Source: Duganella flavida (GTDB lineage Bacteria > Pseudomonadota > Gammaproteobacteria > Burkholderiales > Burkholderiaceae_D). Taken from it: a DNA stretch of 64,000 nt. The notes beneath the pieces are model-generated. The model saw only the letters and a list, made by a program, of their open reading frames with translations, was not told where the DNA came from and searched no databases. The translations under genes were made by a program, and so were the position numbers. Positions 33,444-42,323 of the stretch are shown piece after piece (position 1 is the first letter of the stretch; each line of letters begins with the position of its first letter). The stretch spans positions 124,001-188,000 of the forward strand of contig NZ_WWCN01000007.1 of the NCBI RefSeq assembly GCF_009857445.1. Reading direction: 5' to 3'.

Positions 33444-35039
33444 TTAACCGGGCAACAATTCCATGCGCTCGCGCGCCTGCGCCAGCTGCAATGGATCCAT
33501 ACGGCTGGCCGCATTCGGCAAATAGCGCGCAGCGGCGTTGTAGCCGGAGCGTTCCGCCATGGTCAACCACATCCACGCTTGCGCGGCATCCGAACGCACG
33601 CCCTGCCCGGCCAGGAACATCAGGCCGAGATTGAACTGCGCCCGCGTGTGGCCCTGCGATGCTGCCTGCAGATACCAGTGATAGGCCTGCGCATAATCCT
33701 GCGGCAGGCCGAGGCCATTGTCGTAGCGCAGGCCAAGCGCGAACTGCGCCTGCGTGTGGCCCTGCTCCGCCGCCTTCTGATACCACTGGTTGGCTTGGCG
33801 GCAGTCCGGCTGCGGGCCTTCGTCGTTGTCGTACAGGAGGCCAAGGCTGTACTGGGCCGCCACATAATCCTGCTCGGCGGCGCGGCGGTACCAGCTCATC
33901 GCCTTGCGATAATCCTGCGGCACACCGCGCCCCGTTTCATAGCGCAGGCCAAGGTCGAACTGCGCGCGCAAATGGCCTTGGTCGGCCGCCTTGCGATACC
34001 AGAAAATCGCTTCCTGATGATCGACCACCACGCCGTGGCCAGCGTCATAGATCAAGCCCAGATGGTACTGCGCGCCGGGGAAGCCCTGCTCCGCCGCCTT
34101 GCGATACCAGAACTGCGCCTGCTCGTAATCCTGCTCCACGCCCTGTCCGTGATCGTAGCGCAGGCCAAGATTATTCTGCGCCGCCGCGTGTCCCTGCTCG
34201 GCCGCCTTGCGATACCAGTCCAGCGCCTTCTGCTCATCGCGCGGCACGCCTTGCCCATTATCGTAGATCAGGCCCAGATTGAATTGCGAGCTGGCGTGAT
34301 CCTGCTCCGCCGCGCGGCGATACCACAGGATGGCCTTCTGTGCATCCTGCGCAATGCCGTCGCCCTTATCAAAGCGCAGCGCGAGGTTGAACTGCGCCGG
34401 TGCGTAGCCTTGATCGGCCGCCTTGCGATACCACGACATGGCCTGTCCCACATCCTGCGGCACGCCTTGCCCATTGTCGTAACGAAGACCGAGATTGAAC
34501 TGCGCGCGCGCATAGCCCTGCTCCGCTGCCTTGCGATACCAGAAGATAGCCTGCTTGAAGTCCTGCGGCACGCCCTTGCCGGTGTCGTACATCATGCCGA
34601 GATTATTTTGCGCGCCGGCATCGCCTTGTTCAGCGGCCTTGCTGAACCAGTGCATGGCCTGCAGCGTATCGTTAGGCACACCCTGGCCTTTGGCATACAG
34701 CCAGCCAAGGTTGTACTGCGCGGCCGCATAGCCCTGCTCCGCCGCCAGGCGATACCACGCCGCCGCCTCTTCGAAATTCTGCTCGACGCCCTGGCCCTTC
34801 TGGTACATCACACCCAGGTTGTACTGCGCGTGTTCGAGGCCCGCCTGCGCGGCCTGGCGATACCACACCACGGCCAGCTCAAAGCTCTGCGCCACGCCCT
34901 GTCCATTGAAATACATAAAGCCCAGGCTATGCTGGGCATTGGCGACGCCGCGTTCTGCCAGTCCCTTGACGCGTAGGAATTCAGCTGTGTATGTACTGCC
35001 GTTGTTCGCGTCGGCTTCGTTGGGACTGTATTTCGTCAT
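33444..35039 (-). CDS. Sel1-repeat protein
   Basis: A 531-residue protein made almost wholly of 13 tandem 36-residue Sel1 (TPR-like) repeats of the form AAEQGxAxAQFNLGLxYDNGQGVPQD, plus a decayed last one. No signal peptide or membrane segment is seen, so it is probably a cytoplasmic scaffold. Sel1 proteins commonly organise signalling complexes. It starts nine bases after the GGDEF/EAL response regulator and most likely belongs to the same transcript. The DNA shows a 108-base periodicity that could be mistaken for a repeat array. Confidence 0.93.
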   Translation of the reverse strand: MTKYSPNEADANNGSTYTAEFLRVKGLAERGVANAQHSLGFMYFNGQGVAQSFELAVVWYRQAAQAGLEHAQYNLGVMYQKGQGVEQNFEEAAAWYRLAAEQGYAAAQYNLGWLYAKGQGVPNDTLQAMHWFSKAAEQGDAGAQNNLGMMYDTGKGVPQDFKQAIFWYRKAAEQGYARAQFNLGLRYDNGQGVPQDVGQAMSWYRKAADQGYAPAQFNLALRFDKGDGIAQDAQKAILWYRRAAEQDHASSQFNLGLIYDNGQGVPRDEQKALDWYRKAAEQGHAAAQNNLGLRYDHGQGVEQDYEQAQFWYRKAAEQGFPGAQYHLGLIYDAGHGVVVDHQEAIFWYRKAADQGHLRAQFDLGLRYETGRGVPQDYRKAMSWYRRAAEQDYVAAQYSLGLLYDNDEGPQPDCRQANQWYQKAAEQGHTQAQFALGLRYDNGLGLPQDYAQAYHWYLQAASQGHTRAQFNLGLMFLAGQGVRSDAAQAWMWLTMAERSGYNAAARYLPNAASRMDPLQLAQARERMELLPG

Positions 35040-35048
35040 GCTGTCTTA

Positions 35049-37307
35049 TCAGGCTTGGATCGCAATCATCGCCGGTTGATCATCTTCGACGGTGGTGGGC
35101 ACCGCGTGCAGCATAGCGACCGATGGCGACGACCGGCGATTCTGCTCTTGCAATACATCGATAAAACTCGCCAGCGAAATCGGGCGATGGTACAAATAAC
35201 CTTGCATGGTGGTGCAGCCGTTGGCCTCCAGATAGCGCGACTGCACCTCGGTCTCCACGCCTTCCGCCACCAGGTGCAGGCCAAGCCCGCGCGCGATAGA
35301 GATGATCGCCAAAATGACCGGGTAGTGGCCATGCTCGTCGTGGATCTCTTTGACGAAGGACTGGTCGATCTTGATGGTGTGGATCGGGAAGCGGTGCAGG
35401 TAAGCCAGCGACGAGTAGCCGGTGCCAAAATCGTCAATCGCTACCGACACGCCCAGCTGGCACAATTTGTTCAGCTGTTCAATCGCATACTGCGGATTGC
35501 GGATGCAGATGTTCTCGGTGATTTCGACTTCGATCTGCGCCGGCGAAATGCCGTAACGCGTCAGCGCGCCGCGCATCTTCTCGAAGAAATCGCCGCGGTC
35601 CAGATATTGCGGCGACAAATTCAGCGACAGACGCAGCGCATCGCCGCCGTGGGCATTCCATTGCAGCAGGTCGCGGCACAAGGCGCCCAGCATCCAGTCG
35701 GAAATCGGCAGCATCAGGCCATTCTCTTCGGCGAACGGCAGGAACTCGCCGGCCGACAGCAAGCCGCGCTGCGGATGGTTCCAGCGCATCAGGCCCTCCG
35801 CGCCGATGATGCGGCCCGTGGCCACGTCGACTTGCGGCTGGTAGTACATTTCCAGTTCGTTGAACTCCAGCGCCTTGCGCAGCGCCTGTTCCAGTGCGAT
35901 CTTCTGGTGCGACACATCCAGCATCGAGTTGTGATAGAAGCTGTGGCCATTTTTGCCCAACGCCTTCACCTGATACATGGCGATGTCCGCATGGCGCAGC
36001 AGTTCGTCGATGGTCTCGCCGTCGCCCGGATAAATCGCGATGCCGATCGAGGCCGAGATGTGCACCTGATGGCCATCGAGGTCGAATGGGCGTTGCAGGC
36101 TTTCGAGGAATTTATCGGCGATGGCCTTGGCGTCCTGGCGGTCGCGCAGCTCCGGCAGCACGATGGTGAATTCGTCGCCGCCCTGGCGCGCCAGCGTGTC
36201 TCCACGGCGCAGGCAATCCTTGAGGCGTTGCGCTGCCTGTTGCAGCAGCTCGTCGCCCTTCACGTGGCCCAGCGTATCGTTCACCAGCTTGAAGCGGTCA
36301 AGGTCAACAAACATCACTGCCAATTCGGTCAGCTTGCGCTTGGCCTGGATCACCGCGAGGCCAAGGCGGTCCTTGAACAACATGCGGTTCGGCAGGTCGG
36401 TCAGGATGTCGTGATACGCCTGGTAGGAGATCACTTCCTCGGCGCGCTTGCGGTCCGTGATGTCGCGCGCCACACCGTAGGTGCCAAAGAACTCGCGCGT
36501 CTTCACTTCGTGATCCGGGATGTGCATGCCGATCGCGTTCAGCGAGATCGTCATCAGCGTGTTGTTGAAGGTGCGCTCAACACCACCACCGATATTGCAC
36601 TTCAAACGCAGCTCGACGTTGCGCGAGGCGCGTTCATCGACGCGGCGTTCGTTGAAGGCGTAGCGCGCGCGCTCCTGGTCTTCGTCGTGCACCAGTACAG
36701 AGTAATGGCGGCCAATCAGCTCTTCGCGGGTGAAGCCCAGCAGCTGCGTCACGCGGTCGTTCACAAAGGTGAACTTGCCTTCGTGGTTCAAGGTGTAGAT
36801 GATGTCCGGCGACGAATCGACCAGATAGCGATACATCTTCTCCGAGTTTTCCAGCTTCGATGCGATGCGTTCATTGTCGATGGCGAGGCGGCGCTTTTGC
36901 AGCGCGTTCTCCACCGTCTTGAGCAGCTCCTCGCGGCTGTAAGGCTTGCGCAGGTAGTCGTAGGCGCCGCGTTTCAGCGCGCCGATGGCCGCTTCGATGC
37001 CGACGTCGCCGCTCATCACGATCACGTCGCCGTCGATCTCGCGCGCGTTGATGTAGTCCATGATCTCGTGGCCGCTCATGTCGGGCAGGCGCAGATCGAG
37101 CAGGATCAAATCGAATTTCAGTTTGGTCAGCTGGGCCAGCGCTTCGCTGCCGCAAGTGGCGGTGACCAGGTGGTAGTCACGGTCGCGCAGCAGTTCGTAC
37201 AGGGATGACAGCAGCCGGGGTTCATCATCAACCAGCAGCAGGCGCGGACGGTTATCGTTGGAGAGAGCTTCGACAGGGGCGAGGTCGACAGGGTTCAGGT
37301 TCATCAT
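35049..37307 (-). CDS. Response regulator with PAS, GGDEF and EAL domains
   Basis: A 752-residue cyclic-di-GMP enzyme. Residues 20-140 are a receiver with phospho-acceptor Asp71 in LLDLRLPD. A PAS domain follows (about 155-280), then GGDEF (about 300-460) with the signature intact (RQGGDEF) and an RRGD inhibitory site five residues before it. The EAL domain (about 475-725) has EGL in place of EAL in AEGLMRW, but keeps the metal and catalytic residues in ITEN, IDDFGTGYSS, IKIDQSF and AEGVET. Both synthesis and breakdown of c-di-GMP are possible. It lies four bases after the histidine kinase gene. Confidence 0.94.
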   Translation of the reverse strand: MMNLNPVDLAPVEALSNDNRPRLLLVDDEPRLLSSLYELLRDRDYHLVTATCGSEALAQLTKLKFDLILLDLRLPDMSGHEIMDYINAREIDGDVIVMSGDVGIEAAIGALKRGAYDYLRKPYSREELLKTVENALQKRRLAIDNERIASKLENSEKMYRYLVDSSPDIIYTLNHEGKFTFVNDRVTQLLGFTREELIGRHYSVLVHDEDQERARYAFNERRVDERASRNVELRLKCNIGGGVERTFNNTLMTISLNAIGMHIPDHEVKTREFFGTYGVARDITDRKRAEEVISYQAYHDILTDLPNRMLFKDRLGLAVIQAKRKLTELAVMFVDLDRFKLVNDTLGHVKGDELLQQAAQRLKDCLRRGDTLARQGGDEFTIVLPELRDRQDAKAIADKFLESLQRPFDLDGHQVHISASIGIAIYPGDGETIDELLRHADIAMYQVKALGKNGHSFYHNSMLDVSHQKIALEQALRKALEFNELEMYYQPQVDVATGRIIGAEGLMRWNHPQRGLLSAGEFLPFAEENGLMLPISDWMLGALCRDLLQWNAHGGDALRLSLNLSPQYLDRGDFFEKMRGALTRYGISPAQIEVEITENICIRNPQYAIEQLNKLCQLGVSVAIDDFGTGYSSLAYLHRFPIHTIKIDQSFVKEIHDEHGHYPVILAIISIARGLGLHLVAEGVETEVQSRYLEANGCTTMQGYLYHRPISLASFIDVLQEQNRRSSPSVAMLHAVPTTVEDDQPAMIAIQA

Positions 37308-37311
37308 GGCC

Positions 37312-39474
37312 TTAAACGGAATCCATCACCCGCGTTTGCACGCCGGCGACTTGGCTGGTACTGCCCTTGGCGGGCAGCAGGATTTCAAAGGTAGTACCCG
37401 TTTTGCCGGAGCGGCAGGTAATCAGGCCTTGCATTTTCTTGACCAGGCTATGGACGATGGACAGTCCCAGCCCGTGATTGGCCCCTTCCTTACTGCTGCG
37501 CACAGGCGAGAACAGGTTGGCCAGCACGTCGGCCGATAGACCCGGACCGGTATCACTCACCACCAGTTCCAGATACAGCTTGCGTTCACGGTTCACGTGA
37601 CCGCGATTCGAAATCTCGATCTTGCCGCCGTCGCCCAGGGCTTCAACAGCGTTCTTGATCAGGTTCACCAGGATTTGTTTGAGCAGGTCGGCATCACCGT
37701 CGATTTCGGCCGGTTCCTCCTGCATGCGCACCACGATCTGCACCGAGGCCGGTATGAATTCAGTGGCGCGGAATAAACGCAGCACGTCGTCCACCACTTT
37801 GCCCACATCGGTAGTGCGCGCCGTTTCGGTCGGCTGCAAATCGGCCAAGCCGTTAATCAGCTGGCCGACGCGGTCGATCTCTTCGTTCAGGATCGACATC
37901 TCACCCACCACCGGCTCGCGCTTGGCCAGTTTGCCGTCGAGGACAGACAGGTAGTTCTTGATGATCGACAGCGGGTTGTTCACCTCATGCACCACGCGGC
38001 GCGAGGCTTCGCGATATTCTTCCGCCACGTGGGCGATCTGGCGCTTGGCGTGACCGCGTTCGCTGATTGCGGTTTCCAGCGACGCCGCAGCCTGTGTGCC
38101 GAACGATTGCAGGAAGCGTTCGCGCTTTTGCAGGTGCGGCATCTGCCAGGCCGGCGTGCCGCCGATCAGCACACCGAGGCAGCGCTGGTTTGCCACCAGC
38201 GGCAGGCACACCATGCTCTCGCTGCCGAGAATGCGGAACAGCTGTTCTTCCGACACGTTGAGCATCTGGCCTTCGCGGTTCACGTAAGCCAGTTTGCGCT
38301 CCAGCGCAGACTGCGCTACCGGGCCGCCCTTATTCAAGGGGATGACGAATTCCGCCAGCCGTTGCTGGCCTTCGCCGGTCGCCATGCCGTGCAGCGCGTG
38401 ACCGGTTGGATTCTCCAGCAGCAGGACAGCGTTTTCAAAATCGAACAGGATGCGCGCCGAGCGGGTGATGGCTTCCAGCAGGCCCGCTTCGCCGTGTTGG
38501 CGCGCGAAGGTCTGGCCCATCTCGGACACCAGCATGATGTTGCGCACTTCTTCCGACAGCCGTTGCTGCACTGGGTCTACCAGCGGCGGCGCGTATGCGG
38601 TCGGCGCCACGATATCGTCGGCCCCGGCCAGATCGATGCCGAGGTAATTGGCCGACTTCTCCACTTGGCGCGCGGCGTTCTTGATGATCAGTTCCAGCTG
38701 GCCGGCATCGAGGTTGCACAGGCGCGCCGATTCGGCGATGGCCTGTTCCTGGTCGTCGTGGCAGCACAGCAGGTGCGCCAGGCGCACCATGCGGATCAAC
38801 GGATGCGCCGCTTCCAGGCGCGTGATCGGCTCGTGGTGATACAGCACGCTGTCGGCCAGGAAGGAATCGAGATTCCAGCGCTCGATCAGCCATGCGCCGG
38901 CTTCCGAGTGGGTGATTTGCAGCGTACGTTGTTCGACCGCGCACAAGTCTTCATCGTCGCGCGCGGTGAAGTTGAAGGCGTATTCTTTCGGCGCGGTGGC
39001 CAGCAGCGCGAGACGGCCGACGTTGTGCAGCAGGCCGGCGAGATACGCTTCCTCGACGTGCGGGTATTCCATCTGTTTGGCGATGTCGCGCGCGATGACG
39101 GCGGTGGTGAGCGAGCCTTTCCAGAAGCCGCGCAAGTCGGTGCTACCCGAATGAGGGAAGCTGTTAAAGGTCTGGAATACCGATTCGCTGATCACCAGCG
39201 TCTTGATCATGTCGGTGCCGAGCGACACCAGCGATTGTTCGAGGCCCACCGTGCGCTGGTTGCGGTGGTAGGCCGAGCTATTGGCAACGGTGAGGATTTT
39301 GCTGGTCATCGCCGCATCTTTGGCGATCAGCGCGGCGAGTTCCGGCATGCCGGCGTCGTCAGCCTGCAAGTGCTCAATCAACTTGATGAGTATCTGCGGC
39401 ATAGCCGGCAGACGGGCAATCAGCAGTCGATTGCGAATATCATGGTCAGATTGTTGATGCATCGTATCAAGCAT
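37312..39474 (-). CDS. HDOD-GAF histidine kinase
   Basis: About 720 residues. An HDOD domain (about 20-220: LPAMPQILIKLIEHLQ, then AGLLHNVGRLALL), a GAF sensor (about 310-460) and a kinase core follow in order. The H box is RRVVHEVNNPLSI, the N box NLIKNAVEAL, and the G boxes DTGPGLS and HGLGLSIV. There are no membrane segments. The adjacent receiver-GGDEF/EAL protein is its likely target. The start is uncertain: ATG at 39474 is preferred, with TTG 39483 and ATG 39462 as alternatives. Confidence 0.93.
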   Translation of the reverse strand: MLDTMHQQSDHDIRNRLLIARLPAMPQILIKLIEHLQADDAGMPELAALIAKDAAMTSKILTVANSSAYHRNQRTVGLEQSLVSLGTDMIKTLVISESVFQTFNSFPHSGSTDLRGFWKGSLTTAVIARDIAKQMEYPHVEEAYLAGLLHNVGRLALLATAPKEYAFNFTARDDEDLCAVEQRTLQITHSEAGAWLIERWNLDSFLADSVLYHHEPITRLEAAHPLIRMVRLAHLLCCHDDQEQAIAESARLCNLDAGQLELIIKNAARQVEKSANYLGIDLAGADDIVAPTAYAPPLVDPVQQRLSEEVRNIMLVSEMGQTFARQHGEAGLLEAITRSARILFDFENAVLLLENPTGHALHGMATGEGQQRLAEFVIPLNKGGPVAQSALERKLAYVNREGQMLNVSEEQLFRILGSESMVCLPLVANQRCLGVLIGGTPAWQMPHLQKRERFLQSFGTQAAASLETAISERGHAKRQIAHVAEEYREASRRVVHEVNNPLSIIKNYLSVLDGKLAKREPVVGEMSILNEEIDRVGQLINGLADLQPTETARTTDVGKVVDDVLRLFRATEFIPASVQIVVRMQEEPAEIDGDADLLKQILVNLIKNAVEALGDGGKIEISNRGHVNRERKLYLELVVSDTGPGLSADVLANLFSPVRSSKEGANHGLGLSIVHSLVKKMQGLITCRSGKTGTTFEILLPAKGSTSQVAGVQTRVMDSV

Positions 39475-39581
39475 TGCCGCCAATAGACATCGATCAGGGG
39501 GCGGAACTTAACGGCAAAATTCCACCAACGTTAGGTTTTATGCGGTTTCCAGCCGGTTTTTGGGGATGGAAACATTGCCTC

Positions 39582-39613
39582 AAAAAATTATATTATCATA
39601 AAGTCTGATAATA
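39582..39613 (-). terminator. AT-rich hairpin and T run after the Bcr/CflA gene
   Basis: On the minus strand TATTATCA/TGATAATA arms with a seven-base loop are followed by TAATTTTTT. The stem is weak (no strong GC), so termination would be partial; it also lies upstream of the kinase gene and could instead be an operator. Confidence 0.5.
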
Positions 39614-39669
39614 ACTTAACAGCAAGCAAAATTTCTTTCTAAACTAAGTCAATTTCCTGCCGTTAATAA

Positions 39670-40953
39670 TTATCGTTCCGGATAGCGCGTTAGCATGCTC
39701 CGGTAATAGCGCGACGTCAACCACAAAACGAGAGCAGAGGCACTAAAGCCCATCTGTCCTGCGGCTAACCACAGCGCGGAGTGTGATAGGAAGGGCGCAA
39801 TCACCCCTGCCACAATCGCCCCCAGCAGGGTCACGGCGAACGATTGGCACGAGGCCACCGTGCCACGAATGTGGGGAAAGAGATCCAGCGCCAGCAAGGT
39901 CGCCCCCGGCGCCACCAGCGACATCCCGAAGGTATAAAACAACATCGGCAGCACGGTCCACGGCAGTGCCGGCGGCAGGAACACGTGGTAAATCAGGTTC
40001 AGCGCGGACGCCGACAGCAGGAAACAGAAGCCGATGCCGATCTGTCGCGAAAATGTCATTTTTCCGGCAATGCGATTCGCCGCCAGCGCGCCGAGGAAGA
40101 TCCCGGCCACCGAAGGAATAAACAGCCAGCCGAATTGCGAGGCGCCGAGATGCAGCTCCTGCGGCAGGAATACCGGTGCGGCCGAGATGTAGATAAACAG
40201 GCCGGCGAAGTTCAGCGCCACTACGCCGGTCTTCAGGTGGAACAGCGGCGAGCGCAAGATCTCGCTGTAGTTACGGGCCAGGAAGCGCGGGTTGAACGGA
40301 TGGCGCTTTTCCGGCGGCAGCGTCTCGGGCAGGCGGCGGTAGCAGAAAATGAACAGCAAGATGCTGTACGCCAGTAGCGACAGGAAGATGGCACGCCAAT
40401 CAAATAGCGTCACAATCCAGCCGCCAAGAATCGGCGCGATGGCCGGGGCGATCGAGAAGATCATGGTCACCAGCGACAGCAGGCGCGCAGCCGCGGCGTC
40501 GGCGTACAGGTCGCGGATGATGGCGCGGCCCACCACCACCCCGGCGCCAGCTGACACGCCCTGCATGATGCGGAACACCCACAGGTAGTGCACCGTGTGC
40601 GCGGAAGCGCATCCCAGCGTGCCGATGGCGAACATGGCCAGCGATACTAATATGACGTTGCGGCGGCCGAAGGCGTCGGACAGTGCGCCGTGCCAGAGGA
40701 CCATGCCGGCGAAGGCCAGCATATAAAAGGTCAGGCTTTGCTGCACTTCCAGCGGTGTGGCGTTCAGCGTGGACTGGATGTTGGGGAAAGCAGGAAGATA
40801 AGCGTCGATGGAGAACGGGCCGATCATCGACAGCCCGGCCAGCATGGTGGCAAGAGCAGCGGCAGTCAACGGCTTGCGGTGCGGCGGCTCGGGCGGAGGA
40901 AAGTCCTCGATGGTGTCCTGGTCGGGCAGGTCGGCTGGAGGTGTGGGCAGCAT
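39670..40953 (-). CDS. Bcr/CflA-family MFS drug exporter
   Basis: About 427 residues with 12 membrane segments. The signature SMIGPFSIDAYLPAFPNI is typical of Bcr/CflA multidrug exporters, as are LSDAFGRRNVIL (loop 2-3 motif) and the GVSAGAGVVVGRAIIRDLY segment. Start 40953 has AGGAAAA upstream. A longer frame from 41040 would translate the REP-like repeat (CVWIPACAGMT) and is rejected. The drug or metabolite exported is unknown. Confidence 0.9.
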   Translation of the reverse strand: MLPTPPADLPDQDTIEDFPPPEPPHRKPLTAAALATMLAGLSMIGPFSIDAYLPAFPNIQSTLNATPLEVQQSLTFYMLAFAGMVLWHGALSDAFGRRNVILVSLAMFAIGTLGCASAHTVHYLWVFRIMQGVSAGAGVVVGRAIIRDLYADAAAARLLSLVTMIFSIAPAIAPILGGWIVTLFDWRAIFLSLLAYSILLFIFCYRRLPETLPPEKRHPFNPRFLARNYSEILRSPLFHLKTGVVALNFAGLFIYISAAPVFLPQELHLGASQFGWLFIPSVAGIFLGALAANRIAGKMTFSRQIGIGFCFLLSASALNLIYHVFLPPALPWTVLPMLFYTFGMSLVAPGATLLALDLFPHIRGTVASCQSFAVTLLGAIVAGVIAPFLSHSALWLAAGQMGFSASALVLWLTSRYYRSMLTRYPER

Positions 40954-40986
40954 AAATCGTTTTCCTATTTGATCTGCCCTGCCCGC

Positions 40987-41066
40987 CGTCATTCCCGCGC
41001 AAGCGGGAATCCATACGCAGCGTGCGGGCATGCGATGCATGGGTTCCCGCCTGCGCGGGAACGACG
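40987..41066. repeat. BIME-like paired REP element, copy B
   Basis: Two facing hairpins (TTCCCGCGCAAGCGGGAA and TTCCCGCCTGCGCGGGAA) make a larger imperfect palindrome. It begins five bases beyond the rRNA methyltransferase stop and matches copy A at 4799-4861 outside the middle. The spacer between hairpins (about 25 bases) is longer than in copy A. Confidence 0.75.
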
Positions 41067-41071
41067 TGCGT

Positions 41072-42271
41072 TTACTCTTTTGGCTTGGCAGCTTCGCGGC
41101 GGTTAAAGCCTGCCACCATATCGAAGCGGAACAGACGGCATTCCAGCGCGCCGTTGAAGAATGGCGTCTTGCGCGCTTCCTTCAAACGCAGCAGCTTAGG
41201 CACGCCCAGATCCGCCGTGAACAGGAATACCGTCCAGCCGGCGAAGCGCTGTTTCAGCGTGCTGCTGAAATCTGCATAGAAGCTGTTGGCCAAATCATCC
41301 TGCGCCAGCGAGCTGTCGCCACGCACACCGATACGCTCGCCGTACGGAGGATTGGTCAGCAGGATGCCCGGCTGCGCGGTTGGCGCCTGCACTTGCTGCG
41401 CTTCGATCTGCTTCAGCGGCACATCAAACAGAATGCCTGCGCTGCGCAGGTTGTGACGCGCCATCGCCACCATGTCGCCCGAGATATCGGAACCGAAAAT
41501 GGTCGGCTCGGCCGGCAGCGGATTCGGTTTGATCGAGGTCTTCATGTCCATCCAAGGCTGCGGATCGAAGTCATGAAACTTCTCGAACGCGAAACTGCGG
41601 CGCGCGCCCGGCGGCACGCCTTGCACCATCTGCGCTGCTTCGCACAGGATGGTGCCGGAACCGCACATAGGGTCGAACAGCGGCATGCCCGGCTTCCAGC
41701 CCGACACGCGCAGCAGGCCAGCGGCCAGGTTTTCGCGCAACGGTGCGTCGCCGGTTTCGGTACGCCAGCCGCGCTTGAACAGCGCTTCGCCCGAAGTATC
41801 CAGATAGACGATGAACTGGTGCGCATCAACGAAGCCGAAAATGCGCATGTCCGGTTCCTTGGTATCAACCGACGGACGCTTTTTGTATTGATCGAGGAAG
41901 CGGTCGCAGATCGCATCTTTGATTTTCAGCGTGGTGAACTCCAGGCTTTTCAGCGGCGACTTCACCGCCGTCAGGTCGACGCGGATGGTATGGTCGTAGC
42001 CGAACCACTCTTCCCACGGCTGCGCCAGGGTCAGGTCGTAGATATCGTTCTCGTTCTTATAGCCGCCAGCGGCCATGCGCATCAACACGCGCGAGGCAAT
42101 TCGCGAGTGCAGGTTGATGCGATACGAATCCGTGAGGTCGCCGGAAGCGTGCACGCCGCCAGGGACTTCGTTGTGCACCTTCATGGTGGTGCTTTGTTGC
42201 GCGATTTCGCGCAGTTCTTCGGCTAACGCCGCTTCCATGCCGCGTGGGCATGGGCAAAAGAAGGATGCCAT
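41072..42271 (-). CDS. rlmL: THUMP-domain RNA methyltransferase (RlmL-type)
   Basis: A 399-residue SAM-dependent methyltransferase. The N-terminal ferredoxin-like/THUMP region (about 1-160) precedes the catalytic domain with PLFDPMCGSGTILCEAA (SAM motif) and NPPYGER (catalytic NPPY). The segment FGSDISGDMVAMARHN confirms the SAM fold. It matches the N-terminal half of E. coli RlmKL, which makes m2G2445 in 23S rRNA; the RlmK half is missing, as in many betaproteobacteria. It stands between the hemJ terminator and the REP-like repeat. Confidence 0.88.
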   Translation of the reverse strand: MASFFCPCPRGMEAALAEELREIAQQSTTMKVHNEVPGGVHASGDLTDSYRINLHSRIASRVLMRMAAGGYKNENDIYDLTLAQPWEEWFGYDHTIRVDLTAVKSPLKSLEFTTLKIKDAICDRFLDQYKKRPSVDTKEPDMRIFGFVDAHQFIVYLDTSGEALFKRGWRTETGDAPLRENLAAGLLRVSGWKPGMPLFDPMCGSGTILCEAAQMVQGVPPGARRSFAFEKFHDFDPQPWMDMKTSIKPNPLPAEPTIFGSDISGDMVAMARHNLRSAGILFDVPLKQIEAQQVQAPTAQPGILLTNPPYGERIGVRGDSSLAQDDLANSFYADFSSTLKQRFAGWTVFLFTADLGVPKLLRLKEARKTPFFNGALECRLFRFDMVAGFNRREAAKPKE

Positions 42272-42291
42272 AGGTGTACCTTTTGTCCGTT

Positions 42292-42323
42292 AAAAAAAAC
42301 TGCCGTTTTACGATTAAAACGGC
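42292..42323 (-). terminator. Rho-independent terminator after hemJ
   Basis: On the minus strand GCCGTTTT/AAAACGGC (perfect 8-base stem, 6-base loop) is followed by an eight-T run. The hemJ stop codon lies at the loop edge, so coding and termination overlap. It ends the leuS operon. Confidence 0.88.

Noticed and set aside
33444..35039. 108-base tandem periodicity resembling a repeat array
   Set aside because: It is the coding pattern of 13 Sel1 repeats in one intact frame; units vary and there are no spacers, so it is not CRISPR.
39592..39613. Palindrome TATTATCA/TGATAATA as a definite operator
   Set aside because: It could be one, but the T run after it on the minus strand makes a weak terminator the simpler reading; reported as such with low confidence.
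40952..40965. Possible fifth LacI-type operator at the Bcr/CflA start
   Set aside because: GGAAAACGATTTAT matches only 11 of 14 bases, loses the symmetric ends and overlaps the ribosome site; probably chance.
40954..41040. N-terminal extension of the Bcr/CflA gene
   Set aside because: The extra residues (CVWIPACAGMT) are a translation of the REP-like repeat, and a start with a ribosome site exists at 40953.
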